In this document: piece after piece, positions 37,240-49,859 of the stretch
How the letters are laid out: every line of letters begins with the position of its first letter
Position numbering within the stretch: position 1 is the first letter of the stretch
Position numbers and translations under genes: made by a program
Notes under the pieces: generated by a model
The model's input: the letters and a program-made list of their open reading frames with translations, nothing else
The model's database searches: none
What the model was told of the DNA's origin: nothing
DNA from: Quercus robur
Lineage: Eukaryota; Streptophyta; Magnoliopsida; Fagales; Fagaceae
Assembly (NCBI RefSeq): GCF_932294415.1
Contig: NC_065536.1
Span: forward strand, 57,599,854 to 57,663,853
Length of the DNA: 64,000 bases
Direction: 5' to 3'

Positions 37240-39253
37240 TCTCTTATATATAAAAGCCGCTATGCCTGCTACAGTGCTTTGGCACTGTACACTCAGTGTG
37301 TTTGTACTGTGCAAGCACTGTAGCGGCTACAGTAATTTTTGGTTTCGTGAGCACCATACCGTACTGTAGCTACAGTACCTAAAGATTTTTTTTTCCAGAG
37401 TAATCCGTTTTTTTTTTTTTTTCTCCTTTTCTTTTAAATATTTATATAAACTGATATATATATATATATATATATATATTTTTTGTTATACTAACACAAT
37501 ATATTTTATATATAAAAGCCACTATAACTGCTACAGTATTTTGATACTGTACACTTAGTGTGTTTGTACTGTGCAAGCACTGTAGCGGCTACACTAATTT
37601 TTGGTTTCGTGAGCACCATGCGGTACTGTAGTTACAGTGCCAATAGATACTGTAGCTACAGTACCTAAAGCCTTTTTTTTTTCAGAGTAATCCGTTTTTT
37701 TTTTTTTTTTTTTCATTTTCTTTTAAATATTTATGTAAACTGATATATATATATATATATAGTTATACTAACACAACAAATTTCACAATATTTTTACAAT
37801 TATTGACGTGTCAATTTCTTACAAATCGAAATAAAATAATAAAATATAAGATTGTAACTAACTACAACTAAAAATAAATGTTTTGAAAAAATATTACAAA
37901 ATTTATTGTGCAGTGATTTTACTTTATTCAACTGATATTATAGCTACAGTACTTTGGTACGGTATACTCAGTGTGTTTGTATTGTGTAAATACTGTAGCG
38001 GCTACAGTAATTTTTGGTTTCGTGAGCACCATGCGGTACTGTAGCTACAGTGCCAGTAGGTACTGTAGCTACAGTACCTAAAGCCTTTTTATTTTCAGAG
38101 TAATCCCTTTTTTTTTTTTTTTTCCTCCTTTTCTTTTATTTTCTTTTAAATATTTATGTAAACTGATATATATATATATATATATTGTTATACTAACACA
38201 ACAAATTTCACAATATTTTTACAATTATTGAGTATCAATTTCTTACAAGTTGAAATAAAATAATAAAATATGAGACTGTGATCAACCACAACTAAAAATA
38301 AATGTTTTAAGAAAATATTACAACACTTATTGTTATTACAATATTTTCACAATTGTTGAGATCTCAGTTTTTTATAGATCAAATAAAAAAATGCTAAATT
38401 CACAACATTTTAACATTAATTCTTACAATGCCTAAAGTTTTTTTTTTTTTTTAGTTATCGATTTGTGTTTTTTTTGTTTTTCCTTTTAAATATTTATGTA
38501 AGCTGGCATATCTATTTCTATTAACTATATAAATAGAGCCAAAGGTTCATGAATAGTGTTTTTTTGGTTTATTCAATTAGTGATGTGCACTTTTTGTTTT
38601 GTTTTCTTTTTTTCCTTTTTTTTTTTTTTTTCTTTTTTCCTTCAAGTATGCCAGTTAGTTTAAGCTTTATTTTTGTTTTTGTTTTTGTTTTTTGTTTTTT
38701 TTTAAGATCTTTATATGTTTACTTTGTACTTGCAATGTAAGTTTACATTGTAAATACACAAAAGTGGTTAATATTATACACATTTACACAAAAAATGGTA
38801 AATATTGTATAAATTTAATTTGCCAATTTTTTTGTGTCTACAATATAAATTTACATTGTAATTAAGTACAATGTATACATAGAGATATTGTGAAAATGTT
38901 GTGACGCATGTGTCAATTCCTTATGGGTCAAAATAAAATAAGATAAAATAATAAAATATCATACGGAGATCTAGCACAACTAAAAATGTCGTGACATATT
39001 GTTGTTATTACAATATATTTACAACTAATTATGTGTAAGTTATAGGTCAAAATAAAATAATAAAATATTAAATTGGGATCCGTAATGGTCTTATACAAAT
39101 GAGATTAACTTTTTATAACATAATTATCAAAATTTTTAAAATTAATGTCTCTTTTTATTTTGTGATACAAATAAAATTTAAAATTGGTCATAATCACTAT
39201 TTTTTTTTTTTCCCCATGGCTAGCACGTGCCTTGCACGTGCTGCCTTAACTAG
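37240..39253 (+). mobile_element. Non-autonomous Helitron
   Basis: The 5' end TCTCTTATATATAAAAG follows an A. The 3' end is CTAG followed by T, preceded 8 bases earlier by a GC-rich hairpin, GCACGTGC-CTT-GCACGTGC (39223-39241). These are the defining Helitron features, with insertion between A and T. The interior has three copies of a repeat rich in CTACAGTA/TACTGTAG palindromes (near 37247, 37508 and 37930) and a fourth partial one near 38400. No Rep/helicase is encoded. The 5' TC could also be at 37233. Confidence 0.75.
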
Positions 39254-39471
39254 TGACTAATAAAAAGGTATATATTGCTCTTTTTTCATCATTGTTTCCT
39301 TGACCTAATGGGAAGAGATAACCAAACAAAACAGATCAGAGGCACACAAGAAATTAGGGATAGTAAATATTTCCTACTTTGCATGATCCATCCTACCATG
39401 CCTCACTCTAAAAAGGTGATTGGGGGAGGGGGGACGAGTTTGGCTCGCTCAGCCTTGTCTTATACTATCTC

Positions 39472-39514
<43 letters not shown>

Positions 39515-39893
39515 AAGTACATTTTTTACACATTTTATTTACAATATTTTGTTTTACATATTCTTTTACTATCCTCTAAAATACTGAACTTTTTTTTTTT
39601 TTTTTTCTCTTAGCATCCTCATGATTGTCCCTCCCTTTTTTCTTTCATCTCTATCTAATTAATGTCGAAACCAACTCATTAGGGAAGAAAATATAACTCA
39701 AGCCTACTCCAACTCACCCTGTTCTTGCCCTGAAGACGGATGCAACACACTTGATATGACCTTAACTCACCTCGTTGTCATCCTTACAAATAATAATTCA
39801 TGGTTTTGACATCAACAAAAATGAGTTGTAATATATATATATATATATATATATATGTTAAACTTGATGAGATCAATCTCAATGCTGGTGATG
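39254..39893. other. Spacer with a (TA)n microsatellite
   Basis: A TA repeat spans about 39474-39511 and another about 39832-39856. No gene is seen. The last 35 bases continue, after the hAT element, at 41222. Confidence 0.5.
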
Positions 39894-41113
39894 CAGTGGC
39901 AATTCTAGGAATTTTGTTTAGGGTGTTCCTTAAGAAGCATAAATTACACAATCTTATTTCTTTTTAGCCTTTAGATAATTAGGTTTGATTCAATGTTATT
40001 AATTCCATTCCGCAATGGCTGGAAAATACCGTGCCGGTAAACAAACCGGAATAGTAACCCACCCTATTCTACTTAGGAAAATTTTTTGGGTCATTCCGAT
40101 TTATTTCGAGTGTTTCGAGGTTAGTGGCGAAGCCAGGAAGTTTTCCTAGGGGGCAAATTAACTATAAAAAAAATTATTGAATTAAAAAAAATTCAAGACC
40201 CAATAAATTTTTTTATTTTATGAATTAATATTTTAGCTTAATAATGTTGTGTCCTACATTTTTTTTTATTGTATAAAACTCATTTATAATTTAACCACTC
40301 AAGCCAAAATATAAATGCAAACAACAGTACATTGTAATAACTAATTATATATAACGATATTTTATAATCTTATATATTATTATATAACAGAAACTCAAAA
40401 ATATTATAATATATTATATAATTAAAGTGAAAGACAGAAATCCACACTTGTCAAATTTACAGTCACAAAAATGTCATTCTCACACTCAGACACAGTATTT
40501 TGAAGTGTTGTACAGCAATAACACAGCACACAGAGTTATACAAAACACATAGTTATAGAAAAAAACGAAAGAAAGAAAAATAAGGTAACAAACACACAAC
40601 AAGAGAGCGAGATAAAAAATGAGAAAGATACCAGTGATTCATAGAAGGGCGACTGGCGGTGTGGAGGACTGTCATGGAGAGGCAGCGTGATGGGGGCATT
40701 ATACTCCCAGTAAATGTAAGAGGAGATTTGTTTTGCTCTTTTGTTTATTTATTAGTATTATTTTTTTCATTGGTGATTTGGAATTTGACGGAGAAGAATG
40801 GGGTTTTTTGTTAGTATTTGGAGGGTGGGTTGAGGAATGAACGGGTTTGCTGGGCTTGCACAGATTAGTCTTATACCGATCAGTTTTTTTTTTGGAAAAT
40901 CCATGGGTTTCTGTTTTCAGTATATTGGGTTTTTTTTTTTTTTTTTCTTCGGTGGGCTTGACTATTACAATTTTTTTTTTTTTTAAGATTTTAGTTCAAA
41001 AATTTTTTTGGGCTTTTTTTAAAATTTTTTTTATTTGAGGATGTTCCTGATTTTGATTTTGATTAAGGGTGTTCCTAATTTTTTTTAAAGGATAAACAAA
41101 TAAAAAAAATTTA

Positions 41114-41160
<47 letters not shown>

Positions 41161-41213
41161 TCATGTCAGTGTGTTCCTGGGAACACCCTGACATGAACTT
41201 GGCGTCGCCACTG
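39894..41213. mobile_element. Non-autonomous hAT-like element
   Basis: Ends CAGTGGCAATTC and, inverted, CAGTGGCGACGCC share a terminal CAGTGGC, followed on both sides by AGGGTGTTCC inside. TGGTGATG flanks it exactly at 39886-39893 and 41214-41221, the 8-bp duplication of hAT elements. A second similar terminus (TAGTGGCGAAGCCAGG at about 40125) suggests a nested relative. No transposase is seen. Confidence 0.8.
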
Positions 41214-41221
41214 TGGTGATG

Positions 41222-41574
41222 CTAGGACTGCTGCTAGTGCTATGGAAGATAGGTCCAGAATTGATACTAGTGCAGTGAAAGGCAAGACCACGATCCCAAG
41301 GGCAGAACATGAGGTAATGGACATGAGCTATTGCTGCCCCATGGCTGCTTGGGGAGATAAGGCTCTGATATAAATTCTTGTAATCATAGATAGTTGTAGT
41401 ATAAGCTTGTAACCACTTTTCCCTACAAAAGTGGAAATTAGTTTTTCTTTAATTTTATTAGATAGCTCTTGTATATAAATAGCTAGGCGATTGTATTTTA
41501 TTCAATTGTGTGGTTGTATTGCTCAGTTTTCTTCAATAAAACACAGTTTTATTTAGAGAGGGCCTTCACTTTTT

Positions 41575-41580
<6 letters not shown>
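41222..41580 (+). other. Possible LTR or gene-end remnant
   Basis: The sequence from 39858 continues across the hAT insertion into a short open frame to a TAA near 41372. It is followed by TTGTATATAAATAG (TATA-like) and CAATAAAACACAG (polyadenylation-like), as in a degraded LTR. I could not identify it. Confidence 0.25.
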
Positions 41581-41611
<31 letters not shown>

Positions 41612-41689
41612 AGAAAATTCTCCTTTCACACCAACAAGGTAATAATCCTACCAATGGAGTTAATCTCCAACTAAAGCTTCAATTGTTTC

Positions 41690-41691
41690 CC

Positions 41692-41730
<39 letters not shown>
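41690..41730 (+). mobile_element. Poly(A)-only retroinsertion
   Basis: The 17-mer AAAGCTTCAATTGTTTC occurs at 41673-41689 and again at 41731-41747. Between the copies is CCATT followed by an unbroken run of A. A long target duplication and a poly(A) end are hallmarks of LINE-type target-primed insertion, here with almost nothing but the tail. Confidence 0.75.
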
Positions 41731-41736
<6 letters not shown>

Positions 41737-41747
41737 TCAATTGTTTC

Positions 41748-42931
41748 AACGTAAAATGTTTTGTTTAATAAATTGAAGGAGATAAAAAGCAGAAGCATGT
41801 GTTACATTTTTTTTTTTTTTTTGCCGAGAAGAAGCATGTGTTTGTTACTATTTTGCTTGAAAAGTTTATTTATTTAATGTTTATTATAGAGATTATAGCA
41901 ATGTAGAATTAAATGGCTATGGATAAATAGATAAGATAGTATATTAATGATAAAAGTTTGGATTGTAAACAAGCCAAGTCAAATATTAAATGTTCATATT
42001 TGTTCATTTTAGTTTTATTTTGAATGCGAGCTGAGCTCGATCTTATTGCCAAGCATTCATACTTGCTACATAATGTAAACATGGACACCATAATATCGTA
42101 ATAATATCAAAATTCTGAATCAAGTTGTCATTTCAGGGACCTTTTTTAATAGGTAAGTAAGAATTTGAAACCTTTGATATCAGTTCCTTTAATAAATGAT
42201 CTTTATCATTAATTCAAGATATCAATTGATTTATTTTTGACATATACAATACTCAAATCCTGTTATCTTGAATAAAAAAGCCTATATCAAGCTGAACAAT
42301 TAAAAAAAAAAGAATTTATTTTCCATGCTACGTTGACCGCCAGAAATTAAAATAAGTAATTCTAAGTTTTGCCCTGCGCCTGCATTGTCCACTTCACCAA
42401 CCTCCAGAAATTTCAAAACTTTATAGTGCTACACAATGGGGGTTGATCTTTACTGTAATATTAACGGATCTGAAATTTTAGATGACTTGGGTATTGGTCT
42501 TACCGGTAAGATTGATTCATATAATCTTTGGATAAAATATTTTCCTATCGAAGGGGAAATTATGGGACAAGGAATTGAGTAAGATCTGTTAGAATAAAAT
42601 ACATGGGTCCAGGCTTGGAGGTGACGAAATGGGCAGCCTCGGCTTGAAGAGAAAGCCATCGTCTGAGGTGTTGTGGAGTGGTGGTTGTGGTGAAGAAGCT
42701 CATGTTTCGGCCATGGAGGCTTGCTGATTCGTGGGTATCGAAGCCTTAGAGAGAGTGAGATCAAGATAGAGAAACCAAGAGATAGATATATAGAAAGTGG
42801 AGTTTGGTTTGGACTTCGGAGAAAAGGTCGACATGGAGACCTCATGGTGAGTCTAGATCTGAAGTTAGGGAGAAGATATGGAGACGTAGAGAGAAAGTGT
42901 TAGGGGTTTTAGTGTTTTACCCGTGAACATA

Positions 42932-42962
<31 letters not shown>

Positions 42963-43175
42963 TTTTAATCTGAAGTGGCGGTACAGTAAATTGTTGATGT
43001 GGCATGAAAAATTATTTTTTAACACATTAGTTTTTATTTATTTTTTATTTATTTTTTAAAATAAAAAAGATAAAGGAAAAGACTAAATTGACACTACATT
43101 GAAAATGTTAGGGACTAAATTGAGATATGATGTAAAAGATATGATCTACTCTGTAAGCTTATTTTAAATAACCTA
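41748..43175. other. Spacer, no gene recognised
   Basis: Mostly AT-rich. A less AT-rich stretch at 42430-42900 has short frames on both strands but no recognisable domain. A (TA)n tract is at 42931-42953. Confidence 0.4.
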
Positions 43176-43315
43176 GGGCCCGTTTGGTAAAGGAGTTTGA
43201 ATAATATTGTTTGTATTTTTTTAAAATACGTGTGGGTAAAAAAATATGTGAAAATGTGTGTAATATTATTTAAAAATTGAAAACATATTGCTAAAATGCT
43301 TTATCAAATGGGCCC
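43176..43315. mobile_element. 140-bp MITE with GGGCCCGTTTGG ends
   Basis: GGGCCCGTTTGGTAAAG and its inverted match CTTTATCAAATGGGCCC bound a short AT-rich core. The flanks (CTA and TAA) do not form a clean duplication, so the superfamily (Harbinger or hAT) is open. Confidence 0.75.
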
Positions 43316-43429
43316 TAATCTCTTGACTTCCATCCATCTAGGTGACTTCACTAACCTTATTTCAAGTTTTTTTTGTAGGTTTCGAAGGACTACAGAGTTG
43401 AGATTTTCATTCTCACATCTTGGTAATTG

Positions 43430-43976
43430 TGGAATCGAAGGAATGCTGTCCGTCGAAGCCGCCCAACTCATCCTTTGGACCATATCCTCTCAATTGCAAG
43501 TGGTATGCTCTAGGACTTCCTCAATGCTCAAGTTGTCATGCTCGTTGCAGTTCAGATTCCCATCTCGCATCAATAGCGCCCACCTGACCATCCTCAGTTC
43601 AAAGCAAATTTCGACGGTGCTGTTTTCAATAGCATCAATGTGGCTGGAATTGGAGTGGTTGTTCAAGATTTTAGAGGTGATGTTGTTGGTGCTCTCTCTA
43701 TGCGTATTCCACTCCCTTAAATTGTTGTAGAAGTGGAGATCCTTGCGTGTCGATGTGCTGTCCAATTTGTATGTGAGATTGGCATCCATGAAGTAACTTT
43801 TGAAGGTGATTTAGCGCTCGTAATTCGAGCTCTCAATCTGGAAAGGCTGACCAGTCTGTGTATGGGCATATTATTGATGATGTTCTCCAACAAGCTTCCC
43901 AGTTGCATTTATTTGATTTTTGTCATGTTAATTGGACCTGTAATAAAGTTGCTGATGCTTTGGCTAAAAGAATCTA
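43430..43976 (+). pseudogene. Orphan RNase H domain from a LINE-type retrotransposon
   Basis: After WNRRNAVRRSRPTHPLDHIL the frame reaches KANFDGAVF, a Glu-containing helix (VEVEILACR), FEGDLALV and, after a frameshift near 43845, NWTCNKVADALAKR. These are the four acidic positions of the plant RNase H domain found at the end of LINE-like reverse transcriptases. Three stops and the frameshift show it is dead. No RT is visible upstream. It could instead be a fragment of a host RNase H-like gene. A Harbinger-like element begins 50 bases later. Confidence 0.7.
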
Positions 43977-44026
43977 AAGCTGGTTTAATTTTTCAAGTTT
44001 GGCTAGAAGACATTCCTGGGGATTTA

Positions 44027-45010
44027 GGGCCCATTTGGTTTAAAGATAGCTCAGTTTTCAAAACTTATAACTCAAACCCAGAACTCATAACTCCCTACTC
44101 AAACCTCACCTCACTCAAAAACTACAAAACACCTATTTGGACTCACAACTCGATTACATATCTCTACAACTTTTTGCCAAATCCGTGGACCCCACCCACT
44201 GACACTACCCAATGTTGCCTACTGTTGCTACCCGTGTCTCTCCATCTCTATCTCAGCAACCATCAACAAAACCCATTCATCAATCATCGATAAAATCAAA
44301 ACCCATTCATTAAAATAAAAATAAAACCCATCAATAGAACCCATCAACCATCAACAAAACTCATTCATCAACCATTGACAAAATCAAGACCCATTCATCA
44401 AAATAAAAATAAAACCCATCAACAAAACCCAGTCACGACAATAGCGCCTGTTTTGTCAGTCACGACAACAAAATCAAAACCCGGCATTGGCGATCATGGG
44501 TCTTGGTGTTTCGAGGCTCTCGCTTTGCCTTTCTTCGGCAAAGACCGCGGCTGAGAGAGGCTCTCGTGGTTTTCCTTTTCTGGGTCATTGGCTAGTGGCG
44601 GCGGAACTGGGCTGAACTAGAGAAAGGAAGAAAGAAAGAACCAAACAAAGAACCAGAGAAAGGAAGAAAGAAAGAAAAAACAGAGAAAGAAAGATAAACC
44701 AGAGAAAGAAAGAAAAGAAAAAAGTGGGAGAAGAAAGAGAGAGAAAAAAGTTAGAGAGAGGTAATAAGACAACACATATGGGCCCCACAGAGTCCGAATA
44801 TTTACAACAATACCACTGAGTTTCATATCTCAGTTTTTGAAAACACCATTTAGCTGTTTCCTATTTCCATCACTCTAACTCAAATTTTTTGAGTTTTGAG
44901 TGATGGTATCAAGACAAACAAAAAAATTTGTGTGGATCCCACATGTTATGAGAACTTAGCTATGAGTTTTGAGTGATATGGTCCAAAATTGCTCTAAACC
45001 AAACAAGCCT
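44027..45010. mobile_element. PIF/Harbinger-like non-autonomous element
   Basis: The ends GGGCCCATTTGGTTTAAAG and, inverted, AGGCTTGTTTGGTTTAGAG match imperfectly. TTA flanks both sides (44024-44026 and 45011-45013). The interior has repeats of AACCCATTCATCAA type and a GAAA-rich tract at 44618-44760, but no transposase. Confidence 0.75.
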
Positions 45011-45755
45011 TTAGACTCTTGGTTATTGCTGATGTTGTTTAAGTTTTTGGTTTTTGAATAAAGCCCTGTCTGGACTTCTAATAAGCCAGTTTCTAAAAAG
45101 AACCTTTGTAATTTAGCCTTCATTTAAATATTATTATTTTTATTATTTCTCTCACTTTTCAAAACACCAATTTTTTGTTATCACAATTAACAAAACACAA
45201 GAAACAATAAAGAAATTAAATAGGGAATAAATATAGGGAACATCGTTAGAAACACCCCCCCCCCCTCCCCCAAACAAAAAAAAAGGGAAGAGATAGGTAG
45301 TTTGATGCTGACTATTTTTTAGTTTGATTTTTCTATTGGAAAAAGTTAACCGTTGACATTAGTTTAAGAAATATTTGGAGAAAATTTTTATGAACAAATA
45401 AAAAAGTAATTGATTTTCTTAATAATTTTTATATTTTCTATAAAAGTGATATCAAAACTTTTCAAAAATTGTCTATTAACAAATATCACCACTCCGCTTA
45501 ATAAGGCCACAGAGAGAGAAATAATGCACCCTTAAATAGTACAATTTATATTATATATATAGACTGCTGCACAATTTATTCACTTATTGACACATCCAAC
45601 AAAATAAAGAAATTCAATCCATGAAGTCAATCACAAAAAAAAAAAAAAAAAAAAAGAAAGATTTTATCATAGTCATCATTCATCCATAGCCTTCAATTTT
45701 GATCCTGTCTTCTTTGTTATTTGCAAACACCGAACACCGAGAAAGAAAATTGAAT
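45011..45755. other. Region downstream of the ALDH2 pseudogene
   Basis: It has a C run at 45256-45272 and an A run at 45636-45654. From about 45510 it resembles 15940-16170 downstream of the intact ALDH2 gene, marking the end of the duplicated segment. No gene is seen. Confidence 0.55.
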
Positions 45756-48700
45756 TTAGAGCCATGCTGGATTCATACCATCATATCCTTTCTATCTGCC
45801 ATGACCACTCATCTTGTACCCACCTAAAGGAAGTGCAGCATCAAATACATCATAGCAGTTCACCCAAACCGTCCCAGCTTTTAATGCACGTGTTAAAGTG
45901 TTAATAGTGTCTATGTTCTGCGAAAAGATCCCAGCAGCAAGCCCATAGTGCGTGGCATTCGATCTTCGAATCACCTCGTCAAGGTCCCTAAAATTAAATA
46001 TTATAAATATAAAGGTGCATTCAGTACCACGTTGTTTAAAATTTTAAATCACTTAACAGACCCTGTAAATGTAAAAAGGATTCGATTCTCACTCGAATTT
46101 GAAGATTGTCTGCACTGGACCGAATATCTCATCCTTTGCTATCAACATGTCATCCTTGTATAAATTAACAGTTAGTTGCCTTTCATAAACCATATTATTT
46201 CAAAATCTTCATGGTACAAAGATGGTACGTATAACTAAAAGTTACCTGAACATTTGAGAATACTGTGGGCTTAATGTAATAGCCCTTGTTGCCATGTCTT
46301 TCTCCCCCGCTTTCAAGGGTCGCTCCACATTCAACACCAGATTTTATGTATTTCAGGATTTTGTCAAATTGCTCCGTGTCAATCTGATTCATTTGAGTAA
46401 GCAACATTTAGTATCAGTGTATCACTAAAAATAGCAAACCAATTTTACACTTGTAGTAAATAGAAGCAGCAAGAGAAATAACTGATATTGTCCAGGATTT
46501 TGTGAAGCATAACATGTAAAAAGTAAAAGTTGTAAATGCAGATGAAGCTTCTCAAACAACTTTCAACAATTTTGTAAGATCAGTGTCAAGCATACGTAAA
46601 TGCAACATTAAAAATTAATTTACGAGGAATTGTTGTCGATTACCTGAGGACCTTGTTCAATGCCCTCCTTGAATGGATCACCAATAGAATGCTTCATAGC
46701 GTATTGCTTTGCTTTCTCTACAAACTCATCATATATACGTTAATGTACAAATGTACGAGATCCAGCACAGCAGCATTGTCCCTGCAGATTGGAAAAAATC
46801 ATGATCAATAGAATGAATTTAACTTCCTTAAGACCCATCATAGTGTTGGAACAATTTTATAGACAAACCTGATTAAAGAACAAAGCCATGTGTGCAAGCT
46901 CGACAGCCTTATCTACATCAGCATCCTCACATACAATAAAGGGTGATTTCCCTCCAAGTTCCAAGGTTACTGACTTTAGATTGCTTTTTGTTGCCAAATC
47001 AAGAACAATTTTTCCTGTCTCTGTTGATCCAGTGAAAGCAAGCTGTGCATAGAAATTACTGAGAGTTTAGGTGGCATTCAAGCAAAGACCAGTATATACA
47101 ATATGAGAATTAGTCCTGGATTGTTATTATTCCCCCTAATCATTTCAAAATTTGACGGAATACCAAAGAAATGTCACAATTGATTGCTAAGCACCATTAC
47201 AAGAATTTTTTATCTTTCTTGAGAGGCAAATTAAATCTTATAAGAATGCAATATTAAAAATCTTATACCCAAGGATTCAGCTGAAGACCATGCCTCATGA
47301 AGTGGAGGTCACTGGTTCGACTCTTCTCCTTTTAACTCCTTAAGACCAATAAATCACTTGAACCAAAAGAAATATTTAGACTGCCTTATCCACATCCATA
47401 TGACTGGCAATAGCTGCACCAGCAGTTGGACCATAACCAGGGATCACATTTAGAGCACCTGGAGGAAGTCCAGCCTGTAAGAAAGATCATATGATCAGAA
47501 TAAAAAGAGCAGCTTATGTGCTGAAAAGATGAGTTCAGACATAAAACCTTAAATGTAAACGCATAAGACATAAAACCTTTATGTACAAAGAACAAAAGTT
47601 TCGTTCATGATCTACCTCATACAGTAGTTTTGATACAAAGAGAGAAGTCAATGGTGTCTGCTCAGCTGGTTTTAATACAACAGTGCAGCCACATGCTAAT
47701 GCAGGCCCGACCTTAAAACAATACATGATGAGAGGAAAATTCCATGGAATAATTGAACCCACAACACCAATAGGTTCATGCAAGGTTTGCATATGGAATG
47801 GTCCATCGGCTGGAACTGTGAGACCATGGAGCTTATCCGCCCACCCTGAAAGTTTCACATATAGAAATCTTAGAAAACTTATAAAAATCGGCAAAATGTA
47901 ACGAACGCTCAAAATATATAATGCAGAAGATGAACTATATCTATAGATTTACCAGCATAGTATCGTATTTGGCGCGCCACCATTGGTACTTCAACTTTAG
48001 CAACCTGTTCGTAAGGCTTTCCACTATCCCAAGCCTCAAGGCTCAAGTGCCACAAGTTCTTCATTGTGCTGTTCAATCAAATCAGCAAAGCGGAAGAGTA
48101 CCTTTTGCCTTTCCTGGACATATTTAAAAAAAATAATAATAAAATAAAGAAAACAAATCAATTGTATAGTTTGTAGACACTGATGTTTACGTTCTACATC
48201 AAATTAAAAGTGAAAAATAGGTAGAACAATAAGTAATAGTTACATAAGCAGTCATCCTTGGCCATGGTCCTTCATCAAATGCCATGCGAGCTGCAGCAAC
48301 TGCTCAATTTACATCTTCAACATCACCTTCAGCAACATTGGCAATCACTTCCCCTGTCCTCGGATCCAATGTCTGAAAAGTTTTCCCTGAGGCCAAATGT
48401 AGCCATAGCGTAAATATTAGCATGTATCAGAATAACAATATAAAGCTTCTGAGGTACCACGTTACTCAAAAATTGAGGTTAAAAATATAGTGATGTATAG
48501 CATGATTTTATTTTATTTGCAATAAAATTAGTAAATTATACATGTGTTCAATTGGTTTTTATTTTTTATTTTATTTTATTTTATTTTTTGAGTTGGCAAG
48601 CTTAAGTCCAAACTCATCTACATTACCTGATGCTGCATCGACAAATTTCCCATCAATCAAAAGTTGGGTATATTTTTCTGTAACCGATGGCTTAACTGGA

Positions 48701-49819
48701 ACCTCATCAGCAGCATCAGTGCTATTTTTAGCCATTGTTTTGCTCAAGTTAGGGGTGGTCCTACCTGAAGGAAATACCATACGATCAACAAAAGTGCATT
48801 ATTACAAAACCCAAAACCAAGGAACATTAGAACATTTCTAAATTCCCAAGTTCATTTATTTTTTATTTTTAAATTTGATTGATTTATTTTATTTGTTTGC
48901 CATAAGCCTTGTAGCTTAACTCACACATATCCTGGTATTTTTAATGTCGACCTCCAAATTTAAATAAGAAAAAGTTTAGTTACAAAATTAGTTGTAACTT
49001 AAGGTTACAATCTTATTTAATAAATTAAACATTATTATATATTTTGAAAATCCAACCGTTGAATTATATGTTTTTTATGCTCTTAATATACATATCAAAT
49101 TTTGTGTCAATCAGATATTATTTACTATATGATCTATAAGCTTATATTTTACATATAATAATTTAAATTACAAAAATTTGTAATTTAAACAATTTATTGA
49201 TGACATAGCTATTAATCTTTAATTTTCTAGAAATTTTGCAAGTATGTAGGATATAAAAAGAAGATGTAATCCAATGATGGATTTGTCAAAATTCATCTCC
49301 AATAAAAAGATAAACAAAATTTAGCTACAAAATTTGTTGTAACCTAAAACTACAACCTTACTCAATATCTTTTTATTAGAGGTGAATTTTGGCAAATCTA
49401 CCATTAGATTACATCTTCTTCTTATATGCTCCATACTTGCAAAATTTTTAGAAAATTAAAGATTAATATCTATGTTATCAATAAATTGTTTAAATTGTAA
49501 GTTTTTGTAACTTAAAATTATGCATAAAATATAATCTTATAGATCATATAGTAAATAATATCCGATTGTCACAAAATTTAACATATGTATTAAGAGCGTA
49601 AAGAACATGCAATCTAACCGTTAGGTTTTCAAAATATGTAATAATGTTAAAGATATTAAGTATAATGTTAAAGATATTAAGTAAGGTTGTAGTTTTAGGT
49701 TATAACCAATTTTATAACTAAACTTTGTCCTAAAAAGATATTGAGTAAGATTGTAGCCTATGCCTATAAGAAATTTTGTAGCTAAACTTTGTCCATTTAA
49801 ATATTGCTCCCAACTATTG

Positions 49820-49859
<40 letters not shown>

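Noticed and set aside
42450-42903. Open frames on both strands in a less AT-rich stretch.
   Set aside because: No domain, no start context and no exon-like boundaries could be recognised.
44585-44826. Minus-strand frames rich in Phe, Leu and Ser.
   Set aside because: They are the complement of a GAAA-rich tract in a Harbinger-like element.
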